Source: JAPPHA01 sp963662705
GTDB lineage: Bacteria; Pseudomonadota; Alphaproteobacteria; Rhodobacterales; Rhodobacteraceae
NCBI GenBank assembly: GCA_963662705.2
Contig: OY759767.1
Location: 2,294,001-2,358,000, forward strand
DNA length: 64,000 nt
Direction of reading: 5' to 3'
Part shown: piece by piece, positions 8,156 through 17,539 of the stretch
Position numbering within the stretch: the first letter of the stretch is position 1
How the letters are laid out: each line of letters begins with the position of its first letter
The notes under the pieces: generated by a model
Told to the model about the DNA's origin: nothing
Databases searched by the model: none
Seen by the model: only the letters and a program-made list of their open reading frames with translations
Translations under genes and position numbers: made by a program

Positions 8156-10021
8156 ATGCTGCAAATCAGCGATATCAGGTTTGGCTACGACGGCGTGCCG
8201 CTGTTCCAGGGCGCGAGCGTCACGATTCCCAGCGGTCACAAGGTCGGCCTCGTCGGGCGAAACGGAACCGGAAAAACCACGTTGTTCCGCCTGATACGCG
8301 GTGAGCTTGAACTTGAAGCTGGCGAAATCAGGCAACCAAAGGGCGCCCGAGTCGGTGGCGTTGATCAAGATCCCGGGGATGAGGGCTCGCTCCTCGACAC
8401 GGTGCTTGCCGCCGATACGGAACGCACCGCTCTGCTTGCCGAGAACTCCGATGACCCCGTTCGCATCGCAGAAGTGCAGACGCGGCTTGCGGAGATCGAT
8501 GCCTGGTCTTCGGAAGGTCGCGCAAGCGCCATCCTCAAAGGTCTCGGCTTTCCGCACGACCAGCAGATGTTGCCGATTTCCGAGCTCTCTGGCGGCTGGC
8601 GCATGAGGGTGGTTCTTGCCGCATCACTCTTTGCTTGCCCGGACCTCCTTCTTCTCGACGAGCCGACCAACTTTCTCGATCTCGAAGGTGCTCTCTGGCT
8701 ACAGGGTTACCTGGCAAGTTATCCGCGAACGGCCTTGATCATCAGCCATGACCGAAGTCTCTTGAATCGGGTCGCAGGGTCGATTCTGCATCTCGAACAG
8801 CGAAAGCTCACGTTATACCGTGGTGGATACGACCAGTTTACGCGCCAACGCGCCGAACGGGCTCGACATTCGGCTGCGGTTGCGAAGAAACAGGAAGCGC
8901 GGCGAGCGCGGCTCCAGTCCTACGTCGACAGATTTCGGTACAAGGCTGACAAGGCGAAACAGGCGCAATCACGGTTGAAAATGATCAAGCGCATGGTTCC
9001 GGTCGCTGCAGGTTCCGGAAACGGCCATACGGCCTTTCGTTTTTCAGAACCCGAAATCCTTCCGCCACCGCTGATTTTGCTTGAGGGAGTCAGTACGGGC
9101 TACAACGGACGGGAAGTATTGCGACAGTTGGACCTTCGTGTCGATCAGGATGACCGGATTGCACTTCTTGGGCGAAATGGGGAAGGGAAATCCACGTTTG
9201 CCAAATTGCTGTCGACTCGTCTTGAAACGATGGACGGTCGCGTCACCCGGGCCAGCAAGCTCCGTGTCGGCTATTTCGCCCAGCATCAAATCGAGGAACT
9301 TCGTCCGAGTGAATCGCCCTTGGAACACATTGCGCGGGAGTTGCAGGACAAGCCCCTGGCGGAATTGCGATCAATGGCTGCGGGCTTTGGATTGGCCAGC
9401 CAACAGGCCGAATTACCGGTCGCGAAGCTTTCAGGGGGGCAGCAAGCCCGTCTTTCGCTTCTTCTTGCCACTTGTCACTCGCCCCACGTGCTCGTGCTCG
9501 ATGAACCGACCAACCACCTCGACATTGAAAGCCGGGAGGCTCTTGTCGAGGCGTTGAACGCCTTCCCGGGGGCGGTCATACTGATCAGCCATGACGCATT
9601 TCTGCTCTCGCATGTCGCGGACCGTCTCTGGCTCGTGGAGAACGGTACGGTTTTGAATTACGACGACGATCTCGAAGCTTACGGAAATCAGATCCTTGCA
9701 AATGCCGAGCCAGCAAAAGCCCAGAGTCCCGCCAGACGGACGCCCGGTGCCAATTCGCGCCTGCGCGCGCTGAGGGCCGAATTGCGAAAATGTGAAGCGC
9801 GAGTTCAAAAACTCGTTCAGTTGCGCCAGGTGCTCGAGCAAGAATTGGCCAACCCAAAGATCTATGCTCCGGACCGGGCATCCGAAATGATCATGCGGCA
9901 GAAACGGTATTCCGAAGTCGAAGACCTTCTTGACCGGGCCGAAAACCAGTGGCTTGCGGCACAGGAGAAACTCGAAACGGCGGAAGCCAATCCGGCCTCC
10001 CGCATTCGTTCAGACCGGTGA
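8156..10021 (+). CDS. ABC-F family ATP-binding protein
   Basis: 621 aa with two ABC domains and no membrane segment. Domain 1 has Walker A GRNGTGKTTL (near residue 30), signature LSGGWRMRV and Walker B LLLLDEPTNFLDLEG. The linker is rich in Arg, Lys and Ala (ABC-F interdomain linker). Domain 2 has Walker A GRNGEGKSTF, signature LSGGQQARL and LVLDEPTNHLD, followed by a C-terminal coiled region (LRALRAELRKCEARVQKLVQL). ABC-F proteins bind the ribosomal E site and regulate translation or protect ribosomes; the layout is closest to YheS/Uup-like housekeeping members. The start at MLQISDIRFGYDG is the family start; an ATG six codons upstream (8138) is the alternative. Confidence 0.93.
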   Translation: MLQISDIRFGYDGVPLFQGASVTIPSGHKVGLVGRNGTGKTTLFRLIRGELELEAGEIRQPKGARVGGVDQDPGDEGSLLDTVLAADTERTALLAENSDDPVRIAEVQTRLAEIDAWSSEGRASAILKGLGFPHDQQMLPISELSGGWRMRVVLAASLFACPDLLLLDEPTNFLDLEGALWLQGYLASYPRTALIISHDRSLLNRVAGSILHLEQRKLTLYRGGYDQFTRQRAERARHSAAVAKKQEARRARLQSYVDRFRYKADKAKQAQSRLKMIKRMVPVAAGSGNGHTAFRFSEPEILPPPLILLEGVSTGYNGREVLRQLDLRVDQDDRIALLGRNGEGKSTFAKLLSTRLETMDGRVTRASKLRVGYFAQHQIEELRPSESPLEHIARELQDKPLAELRSMAAGFGLASQQAELPVAKLSGGQQARLSLLLATCHSPHVLVLDEPTNHLDIESREALVEALNAFPGAVILISHDAFLLSHVADRLWLVENGTVLNYDDDLEAYGNQILANAEPAKAQSPARRTPGANSRLRALRAELRKCEARVQKLVQLRQVLEQELANPKIYAPDRASEMIMRQKRYSEVEDLLDRAENQWLAAQEKLETAEANPASRIRSDR

Positions 10022-10411
10022 CCGGCGACTTCGGGAACGTCTTGTCGGTCGCTTGCGGCATGCGGTCCCAAATATCGTCCTTGGCAGGTCCGGTTTCGGA
10101 TGAATTCCAGACTCGATGTGTGTCCGTTCCGGATCACATGTTTCGATTCCTGGACCCGGCGTCTGCCTCCACATTCGGGGCATGCGCCACGAAGGTATCA
10201 TGTTTGCTGGCCGCGTCCGACGTTTTCGCTTTGCACGATCGAGTGACCTCCCTTTGGCAGCCGCCAGATTTGCCATAGGGCTTTTTCAGGCCTTTGCGCC
10301 GAGCCCAGGTGGCACCGAGCCCGGTTGACCTCTGCAAGCATCGATCGGATACTGACCACAGAGCCGGAAGTGGCGGGCACGTACCCGACACAATTGGGGA
10401 GCATTGGGCCT
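10022..10411. other. Intergenic, nothing recognised
   Basis: About 390 bp between the ABC-F gene and the small cupin gene. No gene, terminator or promoter stands out. Confidence 0.5.
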
Positions 10412-10813
10412 ATGGAAATCCATCGTGCAGGATCCCGGCCGTCAAGCGAGGGGCCAGGTGAGTACTTTACCGGCCGCGTCCGTCTTGACCCGGTGATCTC
10501 GGCTCCCGACCCGGCGCGTGTCCGGGTCGTCACCGTCACTTTCGAACCTCGTGCGCGCACCGCCTGGCACATCCACCCGCTCGGACAGGCACTTATCGTT
10601 GTCGCGGGGAAGGGCCGTGTCCAGACAGATGGCGGTCCCGTTCAAGACATGCTGCCCGGAGATGTCGTCTGGTTTGGTCCGGGAGAGCGCCATTGGCACG
10701 GTGCAGCGCCGGATACCGGCATGACGCATATAGCGATTCAGGAGGCCGTCGACGGTTCGAACGTAACTTGGCTTGAGCAGGTCACCGACGCCGAATACGC
10801 GGGCGAATCCTGA
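10412..10813 (+). CDS. Small cupin-domain protein
   Basis: 133 aa, a single cupin barrel. Motif 1 is visible as FEPRARTAWHIHPLGQALIVVAGKGRVQ (metal ligands H-x-H plus a downstream residue; positions about 50-77) and motif 2 as MLPGDVVWFGPGERHWHG. Such stand-alone cupins are often small enzymes or carboxymuconolactone decarboxylase-linked proteins; the substrate is unknown. ATG 10412 begins MEIHRAG and has GGGGAG 11 bases upstream. The frame open from 10325 would add 29 unlikely residues. Confidence 0.85.
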   Translation: MEIHRAGSRPSSEGPGEYFTGRVRLDPVISAPDPARVRVVTVTFEPRARTAWHIHPLGQALIVVAGKGRVQTDGGPVQDMLPGDVVWFGPGERHWHGAAPDTGMTHIAIQEAVDGSNVTWLEQVTDAEYAGES

Positions 10814-11231
10814 GGGAGGGTTCTCACGTCGCCCATCACCGTCGGAACAGTGGCGGGCATGTGCATATGGGTGGACGCCAAATCCGAAGACGTCTGGCCT
10901 GATCCCCCAAGAATCACTTTCAAACCTGATGCTCCTGTGGCACGCCGGGCAATTCCGCAGCCCATTCGAAAAACTCGGCGAATGTCACGACATGCCATGA
11001 AGAAAATTCCAATCGAAAACAAAGTGCGTGTGACTGGAGCCAGGTGGACCGCGGCACTTTTTGCAACGGACACTCCGCTCCGGACAATTGACTCTGATCT
11101 TGCCATGGTTTGCCGAGTAACGTAACAGCGGCGCATCACGCAGGCGGATTCGGGCGACTACGATTGGGTGGCCGTCCACCGGTTGAACATTTGTTCTTGA
11201 TCCGCCGAGGCCAAACCGGAAAGGAATTTGA
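10814..11231. other. rpsB upstream region
   Basis: About 420 bp ahead of rpsB. It should hold the rpsB promoter and leader. A TTGACT element occurs at about 11088 but no well-spaced -10 box follows. No gene is recognised. Confidence 0.4.
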
Positions 11232-12050
11232 ATGTCGCTTCCCGATTTTTCGCTGCGCCAGTTGTTGGAGGCTGGTGTGCATTTTGGTCATCAGACGCAT
11301 CGATGGAATCCCCGGATGGGCGAATTCATCTACGGTGCCCGAAATGGCATACATATCATAGACCTGACACAAACGGTCCCGATGATGGATGCCGCCCTGA
11401 ATGCGATTCGTGAAACTGTCGCCAAAGGTGGCCGGATTCTGTTTGTCGGTACGAAACGCCAGGCACAGAAGCCGATTGCCGAAGCTGCGCAGCGCTCTGC
11501 GCAATTCCACGTCAATCATCGTTGGCTCGGTGGTACCCTGACCAACTGGAAGACGGTTTCGAATTCGATAGGACGGCTTAAGGAAATCGACGACAGACTG
11601 GAATCCGGAACCGAGGGCATGACCAAAAAGGAGCGCCTCGGAATTGAGCGCGAACAACGAAAGTTGCAGGCGTCACTGGGGGGCATCAGGGAAATGGGCG
11701 GCGTGCCGGACCTTCTTTTCGTTGTCGATGTCCAGAAGGAGTCCCTGGCGGTTGCCGAGGCAAATAAGCTTGGAATCCCTGTTGTCGCGATCGTCGATAC
11801 CAATTGCGCACCGGAAGGTATCGATTTTCTTGTTCCGGGAAACGATGATGCGTCACGCGCCATAGCATTTTATTGCGATCTGGCAGCCCGTGCCGCCTTG
11901 GCCGGGGTTGAGGAACAGATGGGCTCGGAAGGCATCGATGTCGGCGAATTGGCGGAATTGCCCACTCAGGCCGAGGAGGTCGCAGAAACTGTTGCTGAAC
12001 GGCCACCGGCCGAAGCGGCAGAAGAAGATGCCGATACTCAGACTGAGTGA
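11232..12050 (+). CDS. rpsB: 30S ribosomal protein S2
   Basis: 272 aa. Begins MSLPDFSLRQLLEAGVHFGH, continues HRWNPRMGEFIYGARNGIHIIDL, and contains VHHRWLGGTLTNWKTV-like and PDLLFVVDV segments, all standard S2. The final 40 residues are acidic (many Glu), a common alphaproteobacterial S2 extension. GGAAAGGA precedes the ATG. It forms the usual pair with tsf 116 bp downstream. Confidence 0.98.
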   Translation: MSLPDFSLRQLLEAGVHFGHQTHRWNPRMGEFIYGARNGIHIIDLTQTVPMMDAALNAIRETVAKGGRILFVGTKRQAQKPIAEAAQRSAQFHVNHRWLGGTLTNWKTVSNSIGRLKEIDDRLESGTEGMTKKERLGIEREQRKLQASLGGIREMGGVPDLLFVVDVQKESLAVAEANKLGIPVVAIVDTNCAPEGIDFLVPGNDDASRAIAFYCDLAARAALAGVEEQMGSEGIDVGELAELPTQAEEVAETVAERPPAEAAEEDADTQTE

Positions 12051-12166
12051 ACGGTTCTGACTCCTGCGGTGACCGCGCCGTGGCCGGGGCAGGGATCAGG
12101 CAGTGAACGGCCCGGTGTCCCGACCATCCATTCAACATCAATTACGAACTTTCGGGGGTACAGGAA

Positions 12167-13042
12167 ATGTCGATTCCTGCAAAACTTGTGAAGCAACTGC
12201 GCGACATGTCTGGTGCCGGAATGATGGACGCCAAGCGGGCTCTGGTTGAGAACAATGGAGACATTGAATCTTCGCTTGACTGGTTACGTACAAAGGGGTT
12301 GGCCAAAGCTGCCAAGAAGTCCGGCAGGACGGCTTCCGAAGGGCTGATCGGTGTCGCTGTCAGCGACGGAGTGGGAGTCGCCGTAGAGGTCAACGCGGAA
12401 ACCGATTTCGTTGCAAAAAACGTTGATTTTCAGAAGCTTGTTCGTGATGTTGCCGATGCCGCGCTTGGTGTTGATGATGTGGAGACCTTGCGGTCCGCCG
12501 ACCTCGGTGGAACAACGGTCGAGGAAGTGGTCGCATCCAAGGTCGCGACCATCGGCGAGAACATGGGTGTCCGGCGGATGGTGCGATTGACGGGAGATCA
12601 TGTGGCAAGCTACGTCCACAATGCGGTGGAAAGCGGTATGGGCAAGATCGGGACAATTGTCGCGATCAAGGGAGCAGACAAGGAAACTGCACGAAAATTC
12701 GCCATGCATGTGGCAGCTTCAAATCCGGTCGCATTGAGCGAGGCCGACCTGGACCCGGAACTCGTCGAGAGAGAAAAGGCCATTCTCCTGGAGCAAGCGC
12801 GCCAGACTGGAAAACCGGAAAAAGCCATTGAAATGATGGTTGCCGGTCGCTGGCGAAAATACTGTGAGGAGTTTACGCTCCTGAAACAGAAGTTTGTGAT
12901 GGACCCTGAGCAGACTGTTGGCGCCATTGCCGACAAGGCAGGAATCGAGATTCTCGGTTTCGCGAGACTGGAGGTCGGAGAAGGCATCGAAAAGAACGAG
13001 GAGGATTTTGCGGCCGAGGTTGCGAAAGCAATGGGCGGTTGA
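12167..13042 (+). CDS. tsf: Elongation factor Ts
   Basis: 291 aa. Nucleotide exchange factor for EF-Tu. UBA-like N-terminus with LRDMSGAGMMDAKRAL; the EF-Tu-contact motif TDFVAKN near residue 80; then the two EF-Ts core subdomains and a C-terminal GFARLEVGEGIEK. AGGA lies upstream of the ATG. In many proteobacteria pyrH and frr follow; here the next gene is aroQ on the other strand. Confidence 0.98.
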   Translation: MSIPAKLVKQLRDMSGAGMMDAKRALVENNGDIESSLDWLRTKGLAKAAKKSGRTASEGLIGVAVSDGVGVAVEVNAETDFVAKNVDFQKLVRDVADAALGVDDVETLRSADLGGTTVEEVVASKVATIGENMGVRRMVRLTGDHVASYVHNAVESGMGKIGTIVAIKGADKETARKFAMHVAASNPVALSEADLDPELVEREKAILLEQARQTGKPEKAIEMMVAGRWRKYCEEFTLLKQKFVMDPEQTVGAIADKAGIEILGFARLEVGEGIEKNEEDFAAEVAKAMGG

Positions 13043-13224
13043 TATTCCTTTGCGACATCCGCCTCGCCGCGTTTTTCGGGCAATTCCTGGACAGTTTGGA
13101 CGGACGGTTTGGAACAATTCTGCCGGTTTTCGACCTGAAGCCGGGGAGGGGCATGGGACGACGTTGGTGCGTGACTTGCCTCTCCATCTTTTGTCCTCGG
13201 GTCAGGGGCGACTGTGGTAGCGCG

Positions 13225-13683
13225 TCACGCGGAAAGGTGGTCCTTCCCGCTTGTTTCATCGTTGATCAGCAAATCGATTGCTTTGGTATAGCTTTCGGCT
13301 CCATGGCCCGAAATTACGCCGAACGCGACCCGCGCTATAAATGAAACCCGTCTGAATTCTTCTCTGGCCTGAATGTCCGTCAAGTGAACCTCGATGGTCG
13401 GAGTACCGGTTCCGCTGACCGCGTCCATGAGCGCGATTGACGTATGGGTGTAGCCGCCTGCATTCAGAACGATTCCATCGAAATTTCCCATTGAATCGTG
13501 GATCCAGTCGATGAGCGTGCCCTCGTGATTGGATTGTCGGCATTCGACATGAACTCCTCGGCGCTTGCCGTATTCGATGCACCTGGCTTCAAGGTCCTCA
13601 AGCGAGTCCGTTCCGTAGAGTTCCGGATCCCTGATTCCAAGAATGTTCATGTTTGGTCCGTTCAGGATCAGAATCGATTTCAT
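13225..13683 (-). CDS. aroQ: 3-dehydroquinate dehydratase, type II
   Basis: 152 aa, standard for the dodecameric type II enzyme of the shikimate pathway. Shows ILNGPNMNILGIRDPELYG (catalytic Tyr and Arg loop), CRQSNHEGTLIDWIH, the NAGGYTHTSIAL active-site segment, and EVHLTDIQAREEFRR. The motif VAFGVISGHGAESYTKAI ends the fold. It converges with tsf with 182 bp between, and no intrinsic terminator with a T tract is visible there. Confidence 0.97.
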   Translation of the reverse strand: MKSILILNGPNMNILGIRDPELYGTDSLEDLEARCIEYGKRRGVHVECRQSNHEGTLIDWIHDSMGNFDGIVLNAGGYTHTSIALMDAVSGTGTPTIEVHLTDIQAREEFRRVSFIARVAFGVISGHGAESYTKAIDLLINDETSGKDHLSA

Positions 13684-14103
13684 GAGTCATGAGCTCCGTC
13701 ATTTCCCAGGGATGATCTGGCGTCCTGTCTCCACCTGGGTGGGCGAAGGTTTCCAATGGATCTTTTGTACAGTTTCGAAATTGGAGTCCGCTGAATTCAG
13801 AACATCATTTTATCACAATGGGCGAACGGAGACGACGTGTTTTGACGAGGTGCGAGATTCCGACGACTTGAGTCGACTTAAACATCGCTTTTGACACATC
13901 TTGGCGTGACTCCTGCCTCCCGCTCCGGAATCGCGTGCGCGTCCCCGTCGCGGCTTCCGGAGTTCGTGCGTCACTTCCGGTCAGGGTTTCTTGCCAAATG
14001 ACGAAGCGCGTATTTCGGAGTACGTACTTGAGTTTACGGAAGAAAATCGTCCATGATGCAGAACGGCCGTACGTTTGCCAGAAATGCAGCAAGAGGAAAA
14101 GAC
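13684..14103. other. Intergenic, nothing recognised
   Basis: 420 bp separating the divergent aroQ and cupin genes. No further gene seen; promoters for both should lie here. Confidence 0.5.
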
Positions 14104-14607
14104 ATGAGTGGGAACGTCATCAATATCGAAAAGGTTGAAGGATTCGAGAGAGTTCCAGAGGGTTCAAAGAAGTTTGGCGCCACGATTGCACCGATCGGTG
14201 ATCGGGTCGGACTAAGTGATCTTGGATGTATGTTGTTGACCGTCGAACCCGGTCGTCGGGCGTTTCCCTACCACAATCATGTCGGAAACGATGAAATGTT
14301 CGTGATTCTTGAAGGGCAGGGTACGTATCGACTTGGTGAGTCCGAGTTTCCAGTGAAATCAGGCGACATTTGCGGCGCGCCTCGGGGAGGGCTGGACACT
14401 GCACATCAACTCATCAATTCCGGTGATGCGCCGTTGAAGTATCTCGCGATCTCCACACGCAACGACCCCGATGTTGTCGAGTATCCGGATAGTGGGAAGT
14501 TTGCCGCGATTGCCATATTCCCCGGATCCGATTTCATGAACGCTCATCTGAGATTCGTGGGGCGCACGTCAAGTCAGGTCGATTATTTCGACGGCGAAGA
14601 CATGTAG
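14104..14607 (+). CDS. Cupin-domain protein
   Basis: 167 aa. One cupin barrel: motif 1 PYHNHVGNDEMFVILEGQGTYRLG (His, His and Glu metal ligands at about residues 57-64) and motif 2 VKSGDICGAPRGG with TAHQLINSGD, resembling ManC/mannose isomerase-type or quercetinase-like cupins. The C-terminus carries DPDVVEYPDSGK, a pattern common in sugar-binding cupins of unknown role. AGAGGA precedes ATG 14104; earlier in-frame ATGs at 14053/14056 lack an SD. Confidence 0.87.
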   Translation: MSGNVINIEKVEGFERVPEGSKKFGATIAPIGDRVGLSDLGCMLLTVEPGRRAFPYHNHVGNDEMFVILEGQGTYRLGESEFPVKSGDICGAPRGGLDTAHQLINSGDAPLKYLAISTRNDPDVVEYPDSGKFAAIAIFPGSDFMNAHLRFVGRTSSQVDYFDGEDM

Positions 14608-15108
14608 TGGCGCATTGGCGCAAGTGCTGTGAAAATTGCGAGCGGGGCATGTGGTTTTTTGCAAGACAGTTTTCAGGACCGCGCCATTGCGAGTTATTTC
14701 TCGCGAACTGTGAAAAGGATGGTGGCGTTGGGTGGGAACACTCGCGGATGCGCGATACAAGGTAACTGTTGACGCCGCAGACCTGCAGTTTTGCCAGGAT
14801 GGAATCGCAGATTTGAACACGGAAGGGTCGGGTACGTTTATGTTTCGTCATGCTTTTCAGATGACGCCATGTTCGAATTTAGCCAGTTCGAATTCATGTT
14901 TCCGGACAACGACAACAGAAGTTGATTCTAACTGAACCAACTGAAGCGCCTCGATGGATCGCCGAGTGTAATCGCTCTTCAGTATTGAGGCGGTATCGAC
15001 TCGGGTTTGTTTGACAGAAAAGGTTCCGAGTCGCATGCTGGTCGTGAGTTGAGAAATTTATCCTATTGTATTGAAAAAGAAAGATTTTACGAATTTTCGT
15101 GATGATGA

Positions 15109-15136
15109 TTGACGCTTATTTAACATAATATACATT
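15109..15136 (+). promoter_or_regulatory. Putative promoter in AT-rich block
   Basis: TTGACG (15109-15114), 16-bp spacer, TACATT (15131-15136) on the plus strand. The first gene downstream in that direction is creatinase, almost 700 bp on, so a long leader or an unseen RNA would be implied. Confidence 0.3.
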
Positions 15137-15442
15137 ATCGGATTTAGTTGTGCCGGTACTTTCATGTGTTCGCGCATCAACGGAAACCACCTGACCTGCG
15201 GCGGTCGTACGGCACGTGGGCCTGCCCGTCTCCAATGAACGCGAATCATGGCGGTCCGCATGTCGGCACCCGGCGCCAGGTTTTCGTCACCCAGGGCATT
15301 CAATGCGGATGATGCGTGAGAATACGTGGCCATGGACGCGACCCACGCGTGCGACCTCAGGTTGTCACGGTTCGCCTTACGTCGCTGTACGAAGACCGGC
15401 GGCATGAGTCCCTTTCCCTGGATGAAGGAAGTTACCCTTCAC

Positions 15443-15473
15443 GGGGCAAGCTTGAGACGTAGACGCTTGCCCC
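15443..15473. repeat. Inverted repeat, 9-bp arms
   Basis: GGGGCAAGC at 15443-15451 and its exact complement GCTTGCCCC at 15465-15473 with a 13-base loop. No T tract follows on either strand, so it is not a classic terminator; it could be an operator or an RNA stem. Confidence 0.45.
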
Positions 15474-15822
15474 TGCAGGTGCCGACGTTTCCGCCTGCCC
15501 GACCGCTTGGAAGTTCACGACAAATGCGGCGACAACCTCGCTGGCAGTCGCGCTGGATTCGGCTTTGCAGAGCCCCTTGCGAAGAGTTCCGATCCTGCAT
15601 GCAGGTCATGATCGAGTATTCACAACAGGATTCCCGGGGTGATCGTCGAAGCTGTTTCATGGCGATGTGCGGCGTCCCGATGTTTTGACATGGAGGAATC
15701 CAGCGTATAGATTCAAGCCGATGTGCAACGGCGATGGCGTCGCCGATTTCGTATGTACACGGCCGTCGGAATTCTGAAACGGCGGAACTGTCCTGCACGC
15801 CCGGATGTAACCGCAAGAGGTC

Positions 15823-17061
15823 ATGAGTGACCCGGGCATGGATGCAACAGTGGCTGCGAGAGAACGTCCATCCAGATTTTTCTTCAGGAACGGCAAAAAG
15901 ACCAAGCTGCCCTTCTCGAGGCTTGAGTACGAACGACGCCTCACGAAGCTCCGCAAGAACATGGATGAGCGGAACATACCGGCAGTTCTCATAACCTCGA
16001 TGCACAACACTGCGTATTTTTCCGGTTTTCTCTATTGTTCATTCGGCCGTCCCTACGGTTGCGTGATCACGGAAAAAGACTGCACGACGGTTTCTGCGAA
16101 CATCGACGGTGGTCAGCCGTGGCGCCGATCACTGGCAGAAAACGTGGTCTATACCGACTGGCGACAGGACAATTTCTGGCGGGCAGTTGCGGAACTCGTC
16201 GGACCTGCGGCGCGGGTCGGTATCGAGTGCGATCACCTCACGGTCACAATGCTGCGAAATGCCGAAGAGTTTCTGCCGGGCGTCGAATTCGAGGACATAT
16301 CCGCGGACACAATGGCTGCCAGGATGATGAAGTCGCCGGAGGAGATCGCCCTGATCCGGGACGGTGCACGCGTGGCCGACATCGGCGGCGAAGCGTGCCG
16401 CTCGGAGATTCGCGCGGACGTGCGGGAGTTGGACGTCGCCGCCGCAGGTCGCCATGCGATGGAACGCGAGATCGCACGGTCGTATCCGGACAGCGAGCTC
16501 CGGGACACATGGGTCTGGTTCCAGTCCGGATTGAACACTGACGGGGCCCACAACCCGCTGACAACTCGGCAATTGAGGATTGGAGACATCCTCAGCATGA
16601 ACTGTTTTCCGATGATATCGGGATACTATACGGCTCTGGAAAGAACGCTGGTTCTGGGAGATCCCGACAATGCCACGCTTCGTATCTGGCAAAAAAACGT
16701 CTCCGCGCACGAACTGGGATTGTCACTCATCCGCCCCGGCATTTCTTGCAGCGAGATTTGTACGGAAATCAACCGGTTCCTGGAAAGCGAGAACTTGCTG
16801 GAATTTCGATCTTTCGGTTATGGGCATTCCTTCGGAATTCTCTCCCACTACTATGGAAGAGAAGCCGGCCTTGAGATCCGGGAGGACATTGGCACCGTAT
16901 TGGAACCCGGCATGGTCGTTTCAATGGAACCGATGCTCACGATTCCCGAGGGAATGCCAGGTGCCGGCGGTTACCGCGAGCATGATATCCTTCTCGTGAC
17001 CGAGGACGGTTCCGAAAACCTCACGAGATTTCCGTACGGACCCGATGCCAACATTATCTGA
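15823..17061 (+). CDS. Creatinase (creatine amidinohydrolase)
   Basis: 412 aa, compared with about 403 for the Pseudomonas enzyme. Hydrolyses creatine to sarcosine and urea. It follows the remembered family sequence closely: YCSFGRPYG and SANIDGGQPWRR in the N-terminal domain, WFQSGLNTDGAHNPLTTR with the catalytic His (residue 243 here), SMNCFPMISGYYTALERT, FGYGHSFGILSHYYGREAG, and a C-terminal GMPGAGGYREHDILLV. The pita-bread (M24) fold is used without metal in creatinases. AGAGG lies just before ATG 15823; ATG 15838 is an alternative. Creatininase and sarcosine oxidase genes are absent nearby. Confidence 0.93.
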   Translation: MSDPGMDATVAARERPSRFFFRNGKKTKLPFSRLEYERRLTKLRKNMDERNIPAVLITSMHNTAYFSGFLYCSFGRPYGCVITEKDCTTVSANIDGGQPWRRSLAENVVYTDWRQDNFWRAVAELVGPAARVGIECDHLTVTMLRNAEEFLPGVEFEDISADTMAARMMKSPEEIALIRDGARVADIGGEACRSEIRADVRELDVAAAGRHAMEREIARSYPDSELRDTWVWFQSGLNTDGAHNPLTTRQLRIGDILSMNCFPMISGYYTALERTLVLGDPDNATLRIWQKNVSAHELGLSLIRPGISCSEICTEINRFLESENLLEFRSFGYGHSFGILSHYYGREAGLEIREDIGTVLEPGMVVSMEPMLTIPEGMPGAGGYREHDILLVTEDGSENLTRFPYGPDANII

Positions 17062-17539
17062 TCCCGGCAACCCCGGTTTTGATCCTCAAGCCATGGCTGG
17101 AGTTGCGCAGGCAATTCGAACTGTTCCGGCGCCGGTCGTCGTGGCGGAACCGATGCATGACCGGGACTTCGGATTGAAATGGAGCACTGACCCCGCCGTT
17201 TTTTGTGTGGGACTTGAGCGCTCTAGTTCATGGACACGACCAACCGAAACCAGGAGAGCCAATTCACCTTGGACCCGCTTGCCTCTATTCAGGCCCTGGC
17301 GCAAACTTCGCTCGGGACCGGAACCGGCGTTGCCTGTTTCCGAGGATTCCTGTTCTGTTGCAAGGCGCCTTTCGGCGGACGCTTACCGGAAGCGCCAGGA
17401 AACTGGATGAAGAATAGCGCATCATTTGAAATGTTCGGTTTGGGCAGGTTCCTTATCGACTGCCTGGCAGTGCTGGACCCCTGCCCGATCGGCCTGGAGT
17501 GCTGGTCTTCCGGCAAAGTCATTTCGAGACCGATTGAGC
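17062..17539. other. Intergenic, nothing recognised
   Basis: About 480 bp between creatinase and the P450 gene. Short plus-strand frames overlap each other and show no family features. Confidence 0.45.

Larger units (their letters stand above)
14608..15822. other. 1.2-kb non-coding stretch with an AT-rich block
   Basis: No protein gene could be recognised. The segment about 15055-15150 is far richer in A+T than the surroundings and includes a promoter-like pair. A perfect 9-bp inverted repeat (GGGGCAAGC/GCTTGCCCC) lies at 15443-15451 and 15465-15473. The frames present are short and overlap on both strands. Confidence 0.5.
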
